DNA of 64,000 nt from Daucus carota subsp. sativus (GCF_001625215.2 NC_030383.2:1562779-1626778); one strand, 5' to 3'; shown: positions 11,475-25,147, counted from the stretch's first letter. Program-made: numbers and translations. Notes: generated by a model not told the origin, from the letters alone.

Positions 11475-11819
11475 AGTCTGCTTGGCTAATTAACGTGATA
11501 AACTAAAAGTTTAAAATATTTTGTTTGAATAATATTGAGTTATCAATGACTTATGACTTATTAAAAATATAATAATAATAATGAAAATAAAAATGATTTA
11601 TAAATAATTTACGACTTAGGTGTAATTTTTATCAAAAAAAGATTTTAAAAAATTTAGTCACAGAAAAAAATACCTCAAACTAACTTCTGGCTCTAAGTCT
11701 GTTTCTAACTTATTTCTGACTTTAAGCCGACAATTCGGACTTATTACAAAAACAGATATTTTTCAACTTAAAGTTAGAGATAATCTAAAACCGGGTTTTA
11801 AACCCAGACAAATAGGCTC
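11475..11819. mobile_element. MITE of the TTGGCT-ended family
   Basis: The left end AGTCTGCTTGGCT and the right end, AGCCTATTTGTCT on the other strand, match at about nine of 13 positions as terminal inverted repeats. The inside has the word GTGATAAACT and AAAAATATAATAATAATAATG. A reversed copy of the same family lies at about 44650-44935 and a fragment at about 470-530. No target duplication is obvious, so the copy is old. Confidence 0.6.
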
Positions 11820-13869
11820 TGTGTTAACAAATTTATTAATTTTTCAATTAATAGATATTCTATTATGTTATCAATATATTGAAATTTATTAGTTAAACAT
11901 AATATTTTGATCAAACATCATCATTTTTTTTCAAATTCTGATATACAAGGAGCCTCAATTATTGAATATATTGATATATTAATAGTTTCGTATATCAAAT
12001 ATATTAATTAGGTGGTTCATGTCCTAAAAATAAAATTTAAATAATGTTAAAAATAATATAAAATAGTGGTCACTAATTATATGGGCGGATTTGATTCGGT
12101 CGGGTGAATGCTTTTTCTAACACATTTTCAAGAGAGAGAGTCCAAAATAACCACGGGCGGAAAAAGTGCCCTTAATACCCATGAGAAGACACATATAAGA
12201 AATGCGTATACACACGACACACGTGAATGGAATGTTAAAACACATGAGTCTGTGCCTAATAATAGATTTTGATTACAGATTATTGACTTCGATTACGCAT
12301 TCTAATAATGCGAGTACCTGGCACACGCATATCCAACATGCGTGGATCTTCTTTTTCTCCATATTCTTTTGTTGACACAATAATGCAAATCTAATACAAT
12401 AGACACACATTTGGTGGATGTGAATTCGCTTTATGTATATAACTTTCCCATTCAGCGAATGGCCACTCAAATCCTTAGACTCACAAAGAAAATAGTGACG
12501 GCTAATGTCACCGCTGCACACGCATTTGTAAAATGCAGGTTCAACTAGGTGAAAAGGACAACTCTTTTGAGAATAAATATTTTGGACATTGAAGAGTTGA
12601 AAATTGGTTATTCACGGCATTTTCTCGATTCGGTCATATTCAGTGAATTTTGAAATTTGTGGAGTAATGCAAGAGAAAATATAAGAGTATTTGATTTATT
12701 AGTGAGAAACATGTTTAAGGAGCGGAGATGAAGTCTCGTTACAAAGAGAAACATATGTTAATATTTTAAAATATAGCATAAAAATGATCATTTATTCATT
12801 TTTTTATCAATTTACAAGATATAATTTTGACAAATTCATACAATGTATAATTTTTCATTTATTTTATAAATATAAGTTTGATTCGCGTTGAAATTCTAAA
12901 AAATAAATAAATATTAATGCCATTATGAAATGTGGCTTAATCGACCAATTAGAACATTTGCAAGATATATTGTTCAACATATGGGTAGCATCTCATATAT
13001 TTTTATAGAAAAAAAATAAATATAATTTTTCACTCACATCTCAATTAAATTAAATATTATTATTACAAATCTTGTGTATCAATAAAGGTCATGTGAACAT
13101 TTTGCGACATCCCTGGAAAAAATATACACAAGATCTGTATTTTCTTAGTAAAGAATGAAGATATGCAAAAAAATGTCATTATTATTTTGATAAATGAGTT
13201 AATTCAATAATAAAAAACCATACGTCATCTACATAAACAGTCGCGTCGAACAAACAAACAAAATCCAGAAACAATCACTGATTAATCCATTTTTCTTAGA
13301 GATAAAATCACATGATTTATTGAAGATGATATATACACATGCTTCACCACTTTCGCTTCCGTCATAACCAGTTTGAACTATCGACTGAGAATGCAATCCC
13401 TTCAACTACTTTTGTTACTAAATCAAGCACCACACTCACACAAACGATGAGAAAATAACAAAACTCACACAAACAGTGAGACAACAAAAAAATTAAAAGC
13501 ATTCGTGACAAACTAGCAACCTTAAATATGCAAATGCGTAAATGAAATACTAGCTAAACCAAGGCAACCCTTAGATCCATGGAACAAATAAAAACAAGAT
13601 ATCTCGGACCACTTTCGATAACAAAATCACTGTAAGAGCGAGAAATCTGTACCTCCGTAGAATTGAGATCTAAAAAAAAAGGCCAAATCGAAAAAGACTT
13701 GGAATCCTTGGATCCGAAAAAAAAACTAATACCAAAACTAAAAAAGACAGACTAATCTTGCCTAACAAAAAAGATTCAACGAGTCAGGAAAAAAAATCGA
13801 TTTGGTATAGATACAATAGATCAAAAAAAATTATACTACATACTTGCCTATACGATTATATGATTTGAA
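11820..13869. other. Intergenic, no gene seen
   Basis: About 2 kb of AT-rich sequence. Around 12190-12540 ACGCAT/ATGCGT words recur, but no gene, clear repeat boundary or RNA was recognised. Confidence 0.5.
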
Positions 13870-14160
13870 TCATTCGATCATACATATTATTCCGACATAA
13901 GTCTATATAATCAAAGGATTGTTCATGATACATCATCATATTTATAAATTTCATTTGTATATGATGATGTACCATGAACATCCTTCAATTATAAAAACTT
14001 GATTTACTTTGAAAATATAAATCATGCATATAATTCTGACATAAGTCTATACAATCAAAGGATTGTTCATGATACATCATCATATTTATAAATGTCATTC
14101 GTATATAATGATGTATCATGAACATCCTTCAATTATAAGAACTTCATTAACTTTAAAAAT
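13870..14160. repeat. Tandem pair of long hairpins, 144-bp period
   Basis: Two head-to-tail copies of a 144-bp unit. Each contains an inverted repeat. Hairpin 1 has arms 13916-13941 and 13959-13983 with a loop of about 17 nt; hairpin 2 has arms 14060-14085 and 14103-14127. The arm carries GTTCATGATACATCATCAT, and its partner reads ATGATGATGTACCATGAAC in copy 1. Each arm pairs over about 25 bp with one bulge and one or two mismatches. Weaker pairing continues outward to about 45 bp. It could be a MITE duplicated in tandem or an inverted-repeat small-RNA locus. Confidence 0.75.
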
Positions 14161-14454
14161 ATATCATTTGTGTATGTTTATAAATAAAAAAATAGCAACT
14201 ATACAATATATGTAAACTACTGCCATATACACATAATATATATAGTATGATAAAAGGAATTTAATATTATAATGCATTGACTGCAAAAGTATACAAAGGT
14301 TCAGATTACAAGAAAAAATAAATATTCAAGATAAGATTTTTATTTTAAGAAAAAATCAAGAGTTAAAAGATATTATTACACTTAATATCGGACATGTGAA
14401 CAATTGTGACTGCTTATTTATTCAAAACACATAATATATAATTTCAATGAGTGT

Positions 14455-14905
14455 CAAAATGGATTAATATTTTGAATTATATTACTAATGAATTGATGAT
14501 TACAAGATTTTGTGATATCTATAAAAATTTGCAAGATTTTGTGATATCGACAAACTTTCTCGATTAAAAAGCACCAGAAATTATGAAATGTTTATTGGAT
14601 ATTGTTTATAGATTAGAGGTTGATTCTCATGATTATAATATTTAATATATTATATTAACTATGTTATATATCACACGTGTATGACGATCCGACGATCAAT
14701 TGATTTTACAATATTTTGCGATATCTACGAAAATTTGCAAGATTTTGTGATATCTACAAAGCATCATGTTTGAATAGCACAAGAATTTATGAAATGTTTG
14801 TAAATATTAGTTAATATCTCTCCATGTTATGTTAAATTATATATATATATTATTTATGAATAAGGGGTCACTTCTCATGATTATAATATTAATATATTAT
14901 AAACA
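14455..14905. repeat. Imperfect direct duplication of about 210 bp
   Basis: Two diverged copies share, in order, TTGCAAGATTTTGTGATATC, GAAATGTTT, and TTCTCATGATTATAATATT followed by TAATATATTATA. The first spans about 14455-14690 and the second about 14695-14905. No coding content is seen. Confidence 0.55.
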
Positions 14906-15918
14906 ATCAATAAGTATGGTTTTTAAATTATAGGAATCTCCCGTTTATAATTCATTAATCACTATTTTGTAGAGTAAAATCAATAATTTTATTTTTCATA
15001 ATAGAAAAGATTTATTTATGTTAACTATTTGTGGTTGATTCTGGCAAAAAAAAAAAACTATTTGCACTTGATTGTTGATGACAAGTATAGTTGTAGGATT
15101 TTCATGATGACCATAAGTAATAAGAAGATGACGATGATGTGTGTATTTATATATTATATTTGAGAGATGTTTTATATACAAGTAGTGATTTGTGATGTAC
15201 AAACGAGTGATTTATGTAGTTAAATAAAAATTTAGTTTGAATTGCACTAGCTTATAAATGACGGGGGACTTATAATATATATTTTTTATTGCCTATAAGC
15301 ATTTAATTTTATTTTAAAAATATATTCATGTTTGAATAATATGTGTTTTTTAACTAAATGGATTTTTAAATTAATAGATATATTTAGGTTAATATATATA
15401 TTTTTATTGATCATGTTAAATAAGATTTTAATGATTAAGATCATTAAAATATTTATATATAAATAGGTGCAGGAAGTTTTTTATTGAGACTATATTTTTA
15501 AAATTATACAAATATATTAATATGGTATAAATTCTAATTCTAAATTTTCTATTGGAGATTAGATATATGATATCGTTGGCTACATAAGATACGTGTCTTA
15601 CAAGATAATTTATTTTGTTTTTCTAATAAATTTGTTGATTATTTCCACCCCACTAAACTAATTAACTAAGCCATCTTTCATCATTTTGTACACCCATTAA
15701 TAATTTATTTATTTTTAGTTTTTGTTTAGGAAAAAGGAAGTTGAGGCTACTGGACTATTATTATATAAGAAACAGAGAGAGACAAAGACATCTAATTAGC
15801 TACACCATAATAAATTGACCAGTCTAAACTGGGTCACAGAAATAGCAAGCACTTCTTAGTTATTAAACTCATTAGAGTCACGAGAGACCAAAAGAATGAT
15901 ATCTCTAAAATTACACCC
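14906..15918. other. 3' flank of the WOX4-type gene
   Basis: AT-rich spacer with no recognised gene, repeat boundary or RNA. Confidence 0.5.
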
Positions 15919-17581
15919 TTAATTTATGATTCTGCCTTCTGGATGTAATGGGAACAGCTCAAGGGTCTTGTTAATTTTATCACTCTCCTCATCTTCTCTT
16001 CTACTGTAGCTCTTGTCTTCTTCTAGTTTTTCAAATGACCATGCCCTGCACTTCCTCTTCAATATTGGACTACTTTCTTGTACTTGTTTGTTATCACCCT
16101 GCAAAGTGATACAAAAATGTCAATATATCTTTTTTATAGTTTTCATGGTCATTTACTAAAAGCCCATCATCGTGGGTCATGTGTGTGAATCAACTCGGGT
16201 TTTTTAAATATCGCTATGTTTAAAATCATGTTAAGTTATTCGTGGATAATTCAACTCAGGTTTTTATAATATCACTTCGTCTAAAACCATGTTAAGTTAT
16301 CAGTTCTTTAAAAAATGTCTGATTTGTAACGTAAAAAGAATGTGGAGAAAAAGGTAACGCCAATAATTAGAAGTGCATACCCTTGTGGATAAGGTAATGG
16401 TGCTAAATGAAGTGGAAGAGCTCCGGGGGCTGTGGCTGAGGCCGAGGCTGCTGCGCTTCTGCTTCTGCCTCTCGCGAGCTTTGTGATTCTGGAACCAGTA
16501 GAACACATTCTTCCCTTCTATCTTTCCATATTTTCCAAGCTGTGTTGTGATCTGCTCTATTTGTTGCGCGTTAGGGGTGCGCATTCCTCCTCTGTACAGC
16601 ATCTCCAGGATTCCTATCTGTTCTTGCGTTGGATTCCACCTTGTTCCTCCCGGATGAGTCTTCACATGCAAACACATAACAATCAACCCTCTAGCATACT
16701 ATATTTACATTTCTCTCTCTACTGAATTCGAAACTATATACTTCGACAGAGGCGGATCTTAGAAGGGGCAAGGGGGCAACTGACCCCCCTTAAATTTTAT
16801 TTTTTTAATATTATACATATTTTTAGGTTGTAAAATTGAAATTGACCCCCTTAAATTTTTTGTGACCCCTCTTAATTTTTTTTACAAAAAAAATGACCCC
16901 CTTAATTTTATAGTCAGATCCGCCACTGTACTTCGATTATACATTTGCGTCAGTCTGTTGAAATATAACATAAGATTCATTTGGGTCATTCCTCTAACAT
17001 CTTAAGATTTAGATGGGCCGTTTCTCAACATAGTATCAGAGCTCTAGTTTGACGGATGTCTCAAGTTCGACTCTCCGTTTAAAATGGACACGAGGACATT
17101 AATTGCCCCAAAGATGGGCGCCGTTCATTCTCATTCCCGTTAACTCAGTTCAAATCTAATTATTCAAAACAGTCCTCTTATTTGGTAGAAACTATTGTCT
17201 ATCATGTCTATCATATCTTTCATTCTTCACTACATCAAGTTATAATATACACATGAACTAAAATGCATGTTTTATATACTTAATATTTCTCATGCATGCA
17301 ATAAAACTCACAAATACCTGGTTAAGCGGTTCTCTCTTCTCATCTGATGAAGACACATCAGATTTTCTCGAGCCACAATCCGGCCTAATAAAACTCTTGA
17401 GATCAAAACCAACATCTCCGCCACCACCATCACCACCAACCGGCTCCTTAGGCATAAGAGGCCGCAACCGCTTGCAGAATCCAAGCGTAAGCGACGACGA
17501 GGGCTCATGCTGCTGCTGATAATCCCAGCCATTGATGATTCCTCGTGCAAACTGATGATGCACCTTCATACTCACACCCAT
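15919..17581 (-). CDS. WOX4: WUSCHEL-related homeobox protein, WOX4 type
   Basis: Three exons: 17581-17318, 16659-16381 and 16098-15919, totalling 723 nt and 240 residues (Arabidopsis WOX4 has about 251). The N-terminus has [10 protein letters not shown] and [12 protein letters not shown], then LKSFIRP, all typical of WOX4. The expanded WUS-type homeodomain runs about residues 89-155 ([14 protein letters not shown] to [14 protein letters not shown]). The WUS box [12 protein letters not shown] is at 226-237, next to the stop. WOX4 is a nuclear transcription factor that keeps vascular cambium stem cells dividing downstream of the TDIF peptide and its receptor PXY; that is family knowledge, not seen here. 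The ATG at 17581 was chosen because the codon before it is CAA on the plus strand (TTG on the gene strand). Intron 1 carries a hAT-type MITE and an LTR fossil. Confidence 0.93.
16747..16928. mobile_element. hAT-type MITE in WOX4 intron 1
   Basis: A 182-bp element flanked by a perfect 8-bp direct repeat TACTTCGA (16739-16746 and 16929-16936), the target length of hAT elements. The termini are CAGAGGCGGATC and, on the other strand, CAGTGGCGGATC. The inside is rich in GACCCCCTTAAATTTT. A related, more decayed copy lies at about 51869-52038. Confidence 0.88.
16956..17160 (-). mobile_element. LTR-element fossil (short LTR plus primer-site remnant)
   Basis: A 75-bp stretch (16956-17030) opens with TGTTGA and closes with TCAACA, like a short LTR. 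It is followed at once by TAGTATCAGAGCTC, which resembles the tRNA-Met primer-binding site of plant LTR elements when read on the plus strand. No partner LTR or coding region is seen, so this is a broken remnant of a TRIM- or Copia-like element. It lies inside WOX4 intron 1. Age cannot be judged without a second LTR. Confidence 0.45.
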
Positions 17582-17632
17582 CAAATGCTAGTACTCAAGG
17601 CTTAGTAATTTCTTGATCTCAGAAACTCCAAG

Positions 17633-17641
17633 TATATATAG
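17633..17641 (-). promoter_or_regulatory. TATA box of the WOX4-type gene
   Basis: On the minus strand CTATATATA lies about 50 nt before the ATG at 17581, giving a short leader. It is a motif match only. Confidence 0.5.
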
Positions 17642-19584
17642 ACCAAGACAAGTATCATAAGCTAGTACTAATACTAATAGTTAGATGGAATTGTAAGTGG
17701 GAAATGAGGTGGTGCAAAGAACAAGAAAGACCAAACTGAATGATGAGGTGAGGTTGACTTGAACATTCCCAATTTGCTGAAAAGAAGATTGGTACCAAAA
17801 AAGTTTGATTTAAAGTTTGATACACATGCTATACATTCTTTCTCTAGATATGACAAGCCATTGATTTTTCATGGTATGGCATTCTCTTGGGCTTTGTATA
17901 AAATAACATTAACCTCAAGTTCAGCTCAAGTTTGGTTTTTTAAATGCGTGCAATTTTAATCTAGTTAATTAGTTGCAATAGATTTACATATGTTACATGC
18001 ATGACATTTAAACCCTCGCGGAGGGAAACAGCTTCCTTAGCGTATGCCATAACGATATTGTGTCAGATTAGCTCATTAGCAGCACGAAAGATATATATGT
18101 TTCAATATTTTTAATAAAATCTTGATTAATGAATGTTACTTGTGAATATTTTCAATGATATAAAACAATTGTTTAGTTTTTCATCTTTTTTGGTTGGTCT
18201 TAATTAATCTACCATTTTTTTACGGATAAGTTTCCAAAATATCACTAAGAATTAAAGAACATGATCTCAAATATTATTTTGAAATCCAGAACGCTAGATC
18301 GTGCTCCGTTCATTCATCTTTCTTTTTAACTCTAGATCATTAGCTTCTTAAAAATCTTAAACAATATGTTATATTACGTTTCACGTCAAAATGTGAGATT
18401 GTATTATGTTTTGTATGAATTTTGAGACCTAAACACAACATGCTGAATTATATAACATTAACAAGTTGTATTTTTACCTAAAAAACTATTTCTCACAATC
18501 TTCTTCTTTTCCTAGTCGATGTCGGGGTTTTCATCGGTTTTCGCGGGTGGAAAGCGTCAAATCAGTTATCTCCCTACTTTATTCTTATTTTTCAATAATA
18601 CGTCTCCCCGGATAAGGATTTTTATCTTTCAAGATTTTATTGTTTGTTTGATAAAATCTTTTCTGAGTGAGTTTTGTTTTAAATTTATTTGGGTTTTATT
18701 TATACTCTCCTTGTGAGAGCTTGGTGTGTTTTTTGTGTGTTTTGGTATGATTTGATACCCAAGACGTCAGATCTGCTGGATTTTCAATCGTTTGATTCAC
18801 TGATAAAGATTTACGTGGGCTTGTAATTAACGCCGATAGCTCAAACTGGCTGTGACGAAGTCGACACGTGTACATATATTAATTTTAATAAATCGATTGA
18901 TTGTGTTTGCATAAATACAAGATTAATCAGCTATATGATCTGTTTTATGTTTGTTCGGCTCGAGACTCGACTCTTTTTTAGATTTCGTATAATTTTTTAT
19001 TATTGAATTATTTTATTTTTTTGAAAAAAATTATTTTTCTCCTAACTCTTATATTTTAAATATTACTTGTAAAAATTATGTCATACAATACTTTTCTCTG
19101 TCTTTTTAAACTCTTGAGGTTTGGTAGAAACCTTTACTACCGCTATATTAAATTTTAATATTGATTTATCGAGATTTAGCCGAGGATGGTAGAATTGATA
19201 GAGCGAAGCGATGAGTATAAGCACAAGCGTGCGGGTGAATAAGCAGAGGTGATGTGCATGTGTGTGGTTGGGTAGTCTAATCAGATTGGTTTTCATTACA
19301 AGCCTATTTTCTTCGCTTTAATCATAAGGTTTCTATGCTTTTCGGTGGCCCCTTTAATCTTCCCCTACTTTATTTTCTATAAAGCTAGTGAAAGAATGAA
19401 TGGAATGAATGAGTAAAGATTTCCCCAATCATTTAACTTCCACAAATATTACTATAATTTACAAAAATCTATAAAATGTCGACTGACTTCGTATTCTAGA
19501 CTTGTAGTGGTAGAAGTTGAAAAAGAAACACTCACGTATTTCATAATGTACTCACAAGAAAGTAAGTGCAGTGGTATATTTTAT
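17642..19584. other. Upstream region of the WOX4-type gene
   Basis: Presumed promoter and spacer. A T-rich stretch at 18490-18900 contains a chance open frame. No second gene is recognised. Confidence 0.45.
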
Positions 19585-19774
19585 GGGTTTGTCTAGTGTG
19601 TGCCCATGGGGACATGCTAGCGGAATTTTGTAAGTTTTGGAGGTTTTGATTGGTGTGGTTGTTACATTTGAGGGGGGTCCACCATTATTAAGATGCAAAA
19701 GCCAATCAAAACCTCCCAAACTTATAAAATTCCGCGCTTAGCATGTGCCCATGGGCACACACTAGAAAAACCGA
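19585..19774. mobile_element. Mutator-like MITE, CTAGTGTGTGCCC family
   Basis: A 190-bp element flanked by a perfect 9-bp repeat ATATTTTAT (19576-19584 and 19775-19783). Long inverted termini read GGGTTTGTCTAGTGTGTGCC on the left and CGGTTTTTCTAGTGTGTGCC on the other strand at the right. Pairing continues for about 70 bp, so the whole element could fold into one long hairpin with a loop of about 50 nt. The element at 40332-40524 has related ends. Confidence 0.88.
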
Positions 19775-19783
19775 TATTTTATT

Positions 19784-22700
19784 AGTAGCTACAAACAAAG
19801 TCCATTTCTATATTTCATGACCATAATTCTCAAATAAAATATGTACACGGTGGAGTGTTAGTCTTCGATTGGTTCCATTTTTGTTGGTTGATTTAGTAAG
19901 GAGACACTAATTTGTAAAATTCATAAATTTAATCATACAAAAGTATGATAATATATTTAAGGGACTGTTTGGTTAAGGATATTTAAGAAAGGGAAAGATA
20001 ATCAGCCTGATGATTCCGATATTTAAGAAAGGGAAAGGTAATCAGCCTGATTGATTCCTTTGTATGTGTTTGTTTTGTAAAAATCAGATTCCCTTTCCTG
20101 TTTTTAGTAGTGGGTTTACCCAATATTGCTCATAACTCATTCCCCACCCCCAACTAAGTATTTGGATTCCCTTTCCTAACTTTTTTTCTATTTTGAGTTA
20201 TAATTCATATTTTAAACAATTAGAATAAAAGATTATCATATAAAGTATTTTTAAGAATTAAAAATAATTTTTAATTTAGTTTTTTTAATTAAATATAATT
20301 GTGACATAATTCACATGTTAATTATTTTACATTTTGTGAAAGTGTAAGAGCACCTATTCGTATTATTCTCACAAATGAAATATTCTCAGTCGAATAATGT
20401 TAGGTGATGATGCATGCAACCAATACAAATAGTTAGTTATACACACACGTACATGCAGTCAGGCAAGATATATTAATGATTATACAATGATGAATGAAGG
20501 TATGATCTCAATATATATTATCACATGAATCCATATTCCATACGGTCTTCGTTCCCGTGACTAGTTAACAAATATACTCAAAACAAATATAAACAAATAT
20601 ACTTTCATTCAATACACTTACACATATGTGTAATTTATACTTCTATATGCATATAAAACACCGAACATAGCCTTTACCATTAAATAGAAGTCTCTAAGCA
20701 CAGATGGAATCAGTCCAGTATGGGTAATGATTATGTAGTTGAGATAATAATAGTTGAGGTTCGGGATTATAGATAGAAGAAGTAAAAAATCACTTTTTAA
20801 CAGGTTAAAAATGAGAATGACAGTGTGTTATTTAGGAAAGATTCTTTCTTTGTCAATTATGAAATGTCGGCCTTGAAATTTACCACGCTCCAATCAATTC
20901 AGTCCTCACAGAAGTGGAAGACTCCCTCTCCCCAAAAATATTAAAATAAATATTCACTTATAAGATATATATAAGTCTATATTGTTAGAAAAATCATTAA
21001 AATTAACAACCAAATTTAATATTGTTCATTACAAAAATTATAGACTATATTGAAAAGTTAGAGATTCGAACAGAAATCAGAGATCGATCTTATCATAGAT
21101 TTGATCAAGAAAATTATCTACTTTTGATTTTTAGTAGTTAACGGATTGAAAAATTATGAGAAGTTTTTCAACAAGAGATTAGGTATGTGTCTATATGAGA
21201 TACTAAAAATGCTATGAAAAGTTTTTCAATAAAAAATTAGGTATGTAACCAGCTATTTATGGAATAATTTCATACGTATAAAAGAAAATGATTTTTAATC
21301 CCCTAAACAAAACAGTTATTGTAACACCTAACTAAAAAAGCTAATCCAATCCACTTACAGTTAATGATTAACAGTTCATAAATCTTTTTTCCGATACTTT
21401 AATTAATCTCTAGTAAAATTCAAAAAAAATGTAAAATATAAAATTCAGCCGATGAGCCGAACCTAATATTGACGAGCTCTTCTTATCTAGGCCGAGAATA
21501 AAGGAACAGCTACTCGCAAAAGAAAAACGAAGAGGAATGTATTGAAGTGAAAGGAGATGGAACCCACAAGAGTGGAACAATCGGTGGGAAGTCATAATTA
21601 AAACAAAGAAATTTATCATCATTTGTACGTGTGAATGGACCATCCTACCACCTGATTTTATATAATTGTTGTGATATAACACCACTACTATAAAATCAGG
21701 CAGCAGCATGTTTCAGCAACGAACAGCCACAGATTGTTTGCATACATTCTGATGTATACAAAAGCTGCTGATATATAACTACGTACATCTCCACACTTTT
21801 CAGTTGTCTACGTTCTTTATAGTGAGATGTGCTCGCTTTTGTATTGCGCAGGTGAGTGAGTGAGCCTCGCGGTTTCATTTTATGAATTTTATGGAACTCC
21901 TCATTTCCAGGCTCCAAATGCACACACGGGACGTGAGATAGAATAATCTTAAATCGATGTCATAAATGAAAAAATCGTTTTACTAGGAATATCAAAAAAA
22001 GAAAGAGATTCTTATAAAATGAGACAGATGAAGTATATAATCTTGATATATTTTTGAAAATCTTAATTGTTATAATTCATTGACTAATAATGATCGATTT
22101 TGTAAAACTCTTGATTGACGTCATCCAAAGATTAATAACGACCGATCTGTAGAACTGAGGTTAAGTTTGGTGACAGGACTTACTAAAAATATGTGTAATG
22201 GATTTTTTAGTGATCGTCTGACGGACACACTAACAATCACATTTTATTTAAATCGTGAGATTTTATTGATTTCAGCTTTATTAATACTGATTACTCTTAT
22301 ATGGACAAAAATTTTCATCAACAAAATTTGTTAGTACACACACCGTAAAAACATATTGTATTAGATATAAATCCTATACGGAACGCCACACATGCCCCAT
22401 GATCAGAGTTTATGCATTTACCAGCCGCATCTCATCTTTTTCTTGTACGTTCAATAATAATTTTAAGTAGATATATTAAGCGAGTGTGCACTTATTTGCA
22501 AATTGCAACTAATCATTTTCCGGCGAAAACTTTATGAACCTCACTTGCATATTCGAATTGTTCTTGGCAAATACTACTATGTATACTTGCATCGTTAGAT
22601 TATGGAGCTATGTTAGACATGGGAAACAAATTATAGTGGGAACAAATTCTACTTTTAAGATTCATTTTATCTTTTAAAAGGGCTCCCCCATGAACTTAAT

Positions 22701-25090
22701 TCCCAAACATGTCTTAATAACACACAGTAATGGCGATAAACAGATTAGTGTGTGTTTTGGGGAAGCCCTTTTTAGCTTCGAAACCGGGGTGAAAAAATGA
22801 TACTGGGGAATGGACATTCTTAAGGTACAATGATTTCATATTTGTTGTGTCCAAATTTAAATTCGTCATTGGTTTATGCAATTTAAGTTAAATCCGTGTA
22901 TTACATCCGTCCCAGGTTATATTTTTTAATTTTCTAAAAGTCAAGTTTACCAATTTTTGATTAAATATTAAAAATTATTTATTTATTTATTATTTTAGAA
23001 AACAGAAGGTTATATTTTAAAATTGATTAGATGTACATTTGAGAAAAAATATAGTTGAATTAAATAAAATATAAACTCATATCAAAAAAAAATCTTAATT
23101 AGATATTTGTGTACTAAATTCGTCTCGGACCGAAACACTTACTATTTTTCGTAAAAATATTTTCACAAAATCAAAAAAAAAAAAAAAAAAATCTTTCTGA
23201 ATTTAACTTGGTACCCCGAAAAACAATTACATTATCTGTCTTGATAATAACTAAGCTATGAAAAGCATCAGTAAAGCAAGAAGATCTTGATTGAATCAAA
23301 CACCATCTTTTACCTTTCATTTTCTACAAGAAACAGGAACATAAAGTGGTGGTGATAAATTTGTCAATTTTCTTGCTAGGGCAAGTGAGTGCAAATTTGG
23401 AGGGAAAGTGATTTGTTTTCTCGGAAGAAGTGAAATGGATGACAGTAACAAGAAAAAATGGTGAATGAATGTGATTGATGATCATGATACTAACAACCTT
23501 TTTACTCATAAATATTCTGTCTTTTTCTTTGCTTTTTTTCTTGCATGCTTTATTATTCTTCTTAACTTTTGGTAGTGTTAGCACAAACTCAACTAAAATC
23601 TCAATCTTGACCCTTCTCAAAGTCTAACTAGAGTATCACTTTCCCTTTGCTTTTACTTTGTCCTTTCCCACTAGCTATGTGTATCCATGTTAATCTTGGT
23701 AATATTGGGTGAATCTGAAAGAGGTTGAAAGTGTGCATATGAAAAGTAAGAATTCAAAATGTAAGTAGTTTGGGAGAACTGGGAAAAATGAAGGTTAATG
23801 ATTATATGTCATAAGTTATAACATCATTGATTGATTTAAGTAAAATGATGTGAATTAATTACAGCATTTCCAACAATTTTCCTACAAAATATTATTCTCC
23901 AACCATCAAAAATTCTTAGCCAAAAATGAGTTGGCATATCAAAAATAAAAAATAATAGATAATCACATGAAAATGTCACGCTATACTTTCCATTATTTAT
24001 AAATTTAGCCATACTCTTGTAATCCTGTGTATGTATATTTGTCGAACCACTACATATTTGTAGCAAATTTCACCTAATCAATTATCATATTAAAATAATA
24101 TATTTTATTTATAACTACTTGAAATATTAATAATATACTATTTTTAAAATAGATTCAATCAATATATTAATACCATAAATACAAAATTTCTTACGCATTC
24201 AATAAATTTTATATAATGTCTTAAAAATCTAATTTAGACAACCATTATAACCAACACAATCGAAATCCTCCTGAAAATTTCTTAACTTATTTTTAGAATC
24301 ACATATCATCTCTTACTTCAAATATATCAATGTAATTATCTATCATTCATCTTTAGCACTTTCTTTTTCTCTACAAACTATTAATCCAAATTTATGATAT
24401 ACAAAATATTGTTATAATTCGCTAGACATCATTATTTTAATAATATTTACAAAAGAAGTTCCCGAGCATTCTTATTGTATTTTGTCTTATATAATAAAAT
24501 AAATTACACATAGAACACAATTATATTATCTATTAATGATATTACAAATGTTATGTTTCTAAATATAAAACTAAGGCTCCAATTAGTAAGCAGAAATTTA
24601 TGGTATTTATTTAATATTAAGAAATATTATTTTAAATTATATTCTTTTGTTGCATTTTTTTTATTAAAAAAAACTTTTCTAATTTTTTGATATTTATTTA
24701 ATTTTATGATTATCAGATATTTCATTTACCAAAAAAGTTGCTCGAAAGTTAGAAACGTTTCTCTAAAATGAACCATTTCCTCGAAAGAGTGAGGTCTGGT
24801 ATGGACACTGGTGAGCGAGCTGGGGTGTTTTAACTTTTAATTGAACTGAGTTATAAAATATAAGTATATCATATAAGATAGTATTAAGATGTATAGAAAC
24901 ACAAACATTTATGTATATAATATAATATATATTTATTTTAAATATTTCGGTTTTTCGGTTTTTTCGGTTAATTCGGTAAAAAACCGAAATACACTAAAAA
25001 TCATAACTGAATTAAAACCGAAATATTTCGGTAATTTCAGTTCGGTATTCGGTTAACCGAACCGAATGCTCAGCCCTACTATAATTTACA
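19784..25090. other. Gene-poor intergenic region
   Basis: About 5.3 kb without a supported gene. Noted pieces: GGGACTGTTTGGTTAAGG at about 19961 followed by a 40-bp tandem duplication (about 19975-20055); a decayed Stowaway-like end near 22905 (CATCCGTCCCAGG); a start like ACAGCATTTCCAACAAT near 23862; and a CGGTT-rich transposon end at about 24945-25078 (GGTTCGGTTAACCGAA-like, ending GCTCAGCCCTA). Open frames here look like chance frames. Confidence 0.5.
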
Positions 25091-25147
25091 ATATCTTATA
25101 CGTTTAACCCATCTTCACTAAAACACACGCATTTCATTTCATTCTAC

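Noticed and set aside
17031-17090. tRNA-like or SINE-like words (TATCAGAGCTCTAG, AAGTTCGACTC)
   Set aside because: No cloverleaf can be drawn and no Pol III terminator or poly(A) tail was seen. The position next to a TGTTGA...TCAACA segment fits an LTR-element primer site better.
21410-21923. Two adjacent minus-strand open frames of 99 and 75 codons
   Set aside because: Low-complexity, no known domain, no consistent splice joining.
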